Source: an uncultured Azospirillum sp.
GTDB taxonomy: Bacteria > Pseudomonadota > Alphaproteobacteria > RF32 > CAG-239
NCBI GenBank assembly: GCA_902489675.1
Contig: CABUAP010000063.1
Location: 1-7,336, forward strand
Length of the DNA: 7,336 nucleotides
Reading direction: 5' to 3'
Positions 6,948 through 7,336 of the stretch are shown one piece after another. Below the pieces are notes generated by a model. The model worked only from the letters and a program-made list of their open reading frames with translations, was not told where the DNA came from and did not search any database. The number at the start of each line of letters is the position of its first letter. Position 1 is the stretch's first letter. The position numbers were made by a program, and so were the translations under genes.

Positions 6948-6976
6948 ATTATAACAAATTGATTTTTTGTTATAAT
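6948..6976. terminator. 11 bp perfect inverted repeat after yejB: weak terminator or operator
   Basis: ATTATAACAAA (6948-6958) pairs perfectly with TTTGTTATAAT (6966-6976) around a 7-base loop, 29 bp after the yejB stop. T-rich sequence follows (a TTTTT run lies at 6983-6987), as for an intrinsic terminator. However, the stem has only one G-C pair, so it would be weak. Its right arm is also an extended -10 promoter, so an operator role is an equal alternative. Confidence 0.4.
6968..6976 (+). promoter_or_regulatory. Extended -10 promoter candidate for the cysteine-rich protein gene
   Basis: TGTTATAAT contains a perfect TATAAT preceded by the TGn extension, which can work with a poor -35. A partial -35, TTATAA, sits 16 bases upstream (6949-6954). 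Transcription would begin near 6982-6984, leaving a leader of about 145 nt before the ATG at 7130. Because of the inverted repeat the same motif also occurs on the other strand at 6948-6956. Confidence 0.45.
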
Positions 6977-6989
6977 TTATCCTTTTTAC

Positions 6990-7084
6990 CTGTCGCAGAA
7001 AATTGTACGTTAAAATGCGACGGAAATCAAGACGAAAAATCAAGGGTTATCGGGGAAATTATCTATAACTATCTATCGTACAAT
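6990..7084 (+). ncRNA. Possible structured 5' leader with pseudoknot
   Basis: Bases 6990-6997 (CTGTCGCA) pair with 7016-7023 (TGCGACGG) in an 8 bp stem with one G-U pair. The 18-base loop contains ATTGTACG (7002-7009), which is perfectly complementary to CGTACAAT at 7077-7084, so a loop-tail pseudoknot is possible. Between them GGTTAT (7045-7050) can pair with ATAACT (7065-7070). No known riboswitch class is recognised. The pairing is seen directly; a regulatory role is inferred. Confidence 0.3.
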
Positions 7085-7129
7085 ATTTTACATCACCTGA
7101 ACGAACTATTTGGATAAAGGGGAAAGGTT

Positions 7130-7336
7130 ATGAAAATATTGTATAAAACCATGTGGTTATGCCTGGCGACGGTGTGTTTTTACATACTGACGACAGCACC
7201 GGTTTCGGCCAAGGTCTGCTTTGTCGGCGAAGAAGGATGTACCGGCGGCGGCAGCTTTGAAGATTATAATGATCCGAGCAAGGACGGAAGTTTGTGTACG
7301 CAGGAAGGGTATACAAACAAAACCTCGTGTCAAGCG
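7130..7336 (+). CDS. Secreted cysteine-rich protein of unknown function, N-terminal 69 codons (partial)
   Basis: Not recognised as a named family. Seen: a signal peptide with basic start MKILYKTMW, hydrophobic core CLATVCFYILTT and probable cleavage after PVSA at residue 27; then a short mature part rich in Gly, Asp and Cys, with cysteines at 30, 37, 56 and 67 and the segment CTQEGYTNKTSC at 56-67. The even cysteine spacing suggests disulphides in the periplasm or outside the cell, and the CxxxGYTxxxSC pattern could be the first copy of a repeated module, but the right edge cuts the gene. The ATG at 7130 is chosen for the AAAGGGG 7 bases upstream (7116-7122) and the immediate signal peptide. 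It is 211 bp after yejB with its own promoter candidate and probably a separate transcription unit. It is not YejE: it lacks the expected multi-span permease N-terminus. Confidence 0.8.
   Translation, partial: MKILYKTMWLCLATVCFYILTTAPVSAKVCFVGEEGCTGGGSFEDYNDPSKDGSLCTQEGYTNKTSCQA

Noticed and set aside
6860..7117. 85-codon open frame running from the end of yejB into the following non-coding region
   Set aside because: It starts inside yejB in another frame without a ribosome site, crosses the inverted repeat and promoter candidate, and its product resembles nothing known.

Overview
The window looks like chromosomal DNA of an alphaproteobacterium. The evidence is protein-level: an IHF-beta with the RGFGAFSIR-type core, an AccA with a complete catalytic domain, and YejA/YejB proteins that resemble the alphaproteobacterial forms. 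No rRNA, tRNA, CRISPR array, insertion sequence or phage gene was seen. A lineage more precise than class cannot be supported from the sequence alone.

Layout. The left third is transcribed leftward: accA (2380-1406), then rmuC (1396-272) after a 9 bp gap, then after 85 bp the first 62 codons of ihfB (186-1, running off the left edge). These are housekeeping genes for fatty-acid synthesis, genome maintenance and nucleoid architecture. A 192 bp AT-rich divergent region (2381-2572) separates them from a rightward operon. It holds a good sigma70-like promoter for the rightward genes and a weaker candidate for accA.

The rightward operon starts with a possible 18-codon hydrophobic mini-ORF (2573-2629) carrying the only strong Shine-Dalgarno of the region. 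This overlaps a 483-codon unknown gene (2617-4068) for a single-span membrane protein with a helical domain and a long acidic, probably disordered tail. That gene overlaps yejA (4040-5848, periplasmic peptide-binding protein), which overlaps yejB (5848-6918, inner-membrane permease) by one base. The overlaps imply coupled translation. The partner permease yejE and the ATPase yejF, normally the next genes of a yejABEF operon, do not follow.

After yejB comes a 211 bp non-coding region (6919-7129). It has an 11 bp perfect inverted repeat that works either as a weak terminator or as an operator around an extended -10 promoter. It also has a leader of about 145 nt whose hairpin loop can pair perfectly over 8 bases with a downstream segment, a pseudoknot-like arrangement. 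The window ends 69 codons into a secreted cysteine-rich protein of unknown function (7130-7336).

The points most worth following up are the incomplete yejAB operon, the unknown acidic membrane protein coupled to it, the mini-ORF (or hidden frameshift) at its start, and the structured leader before the cysteine-rich gene.
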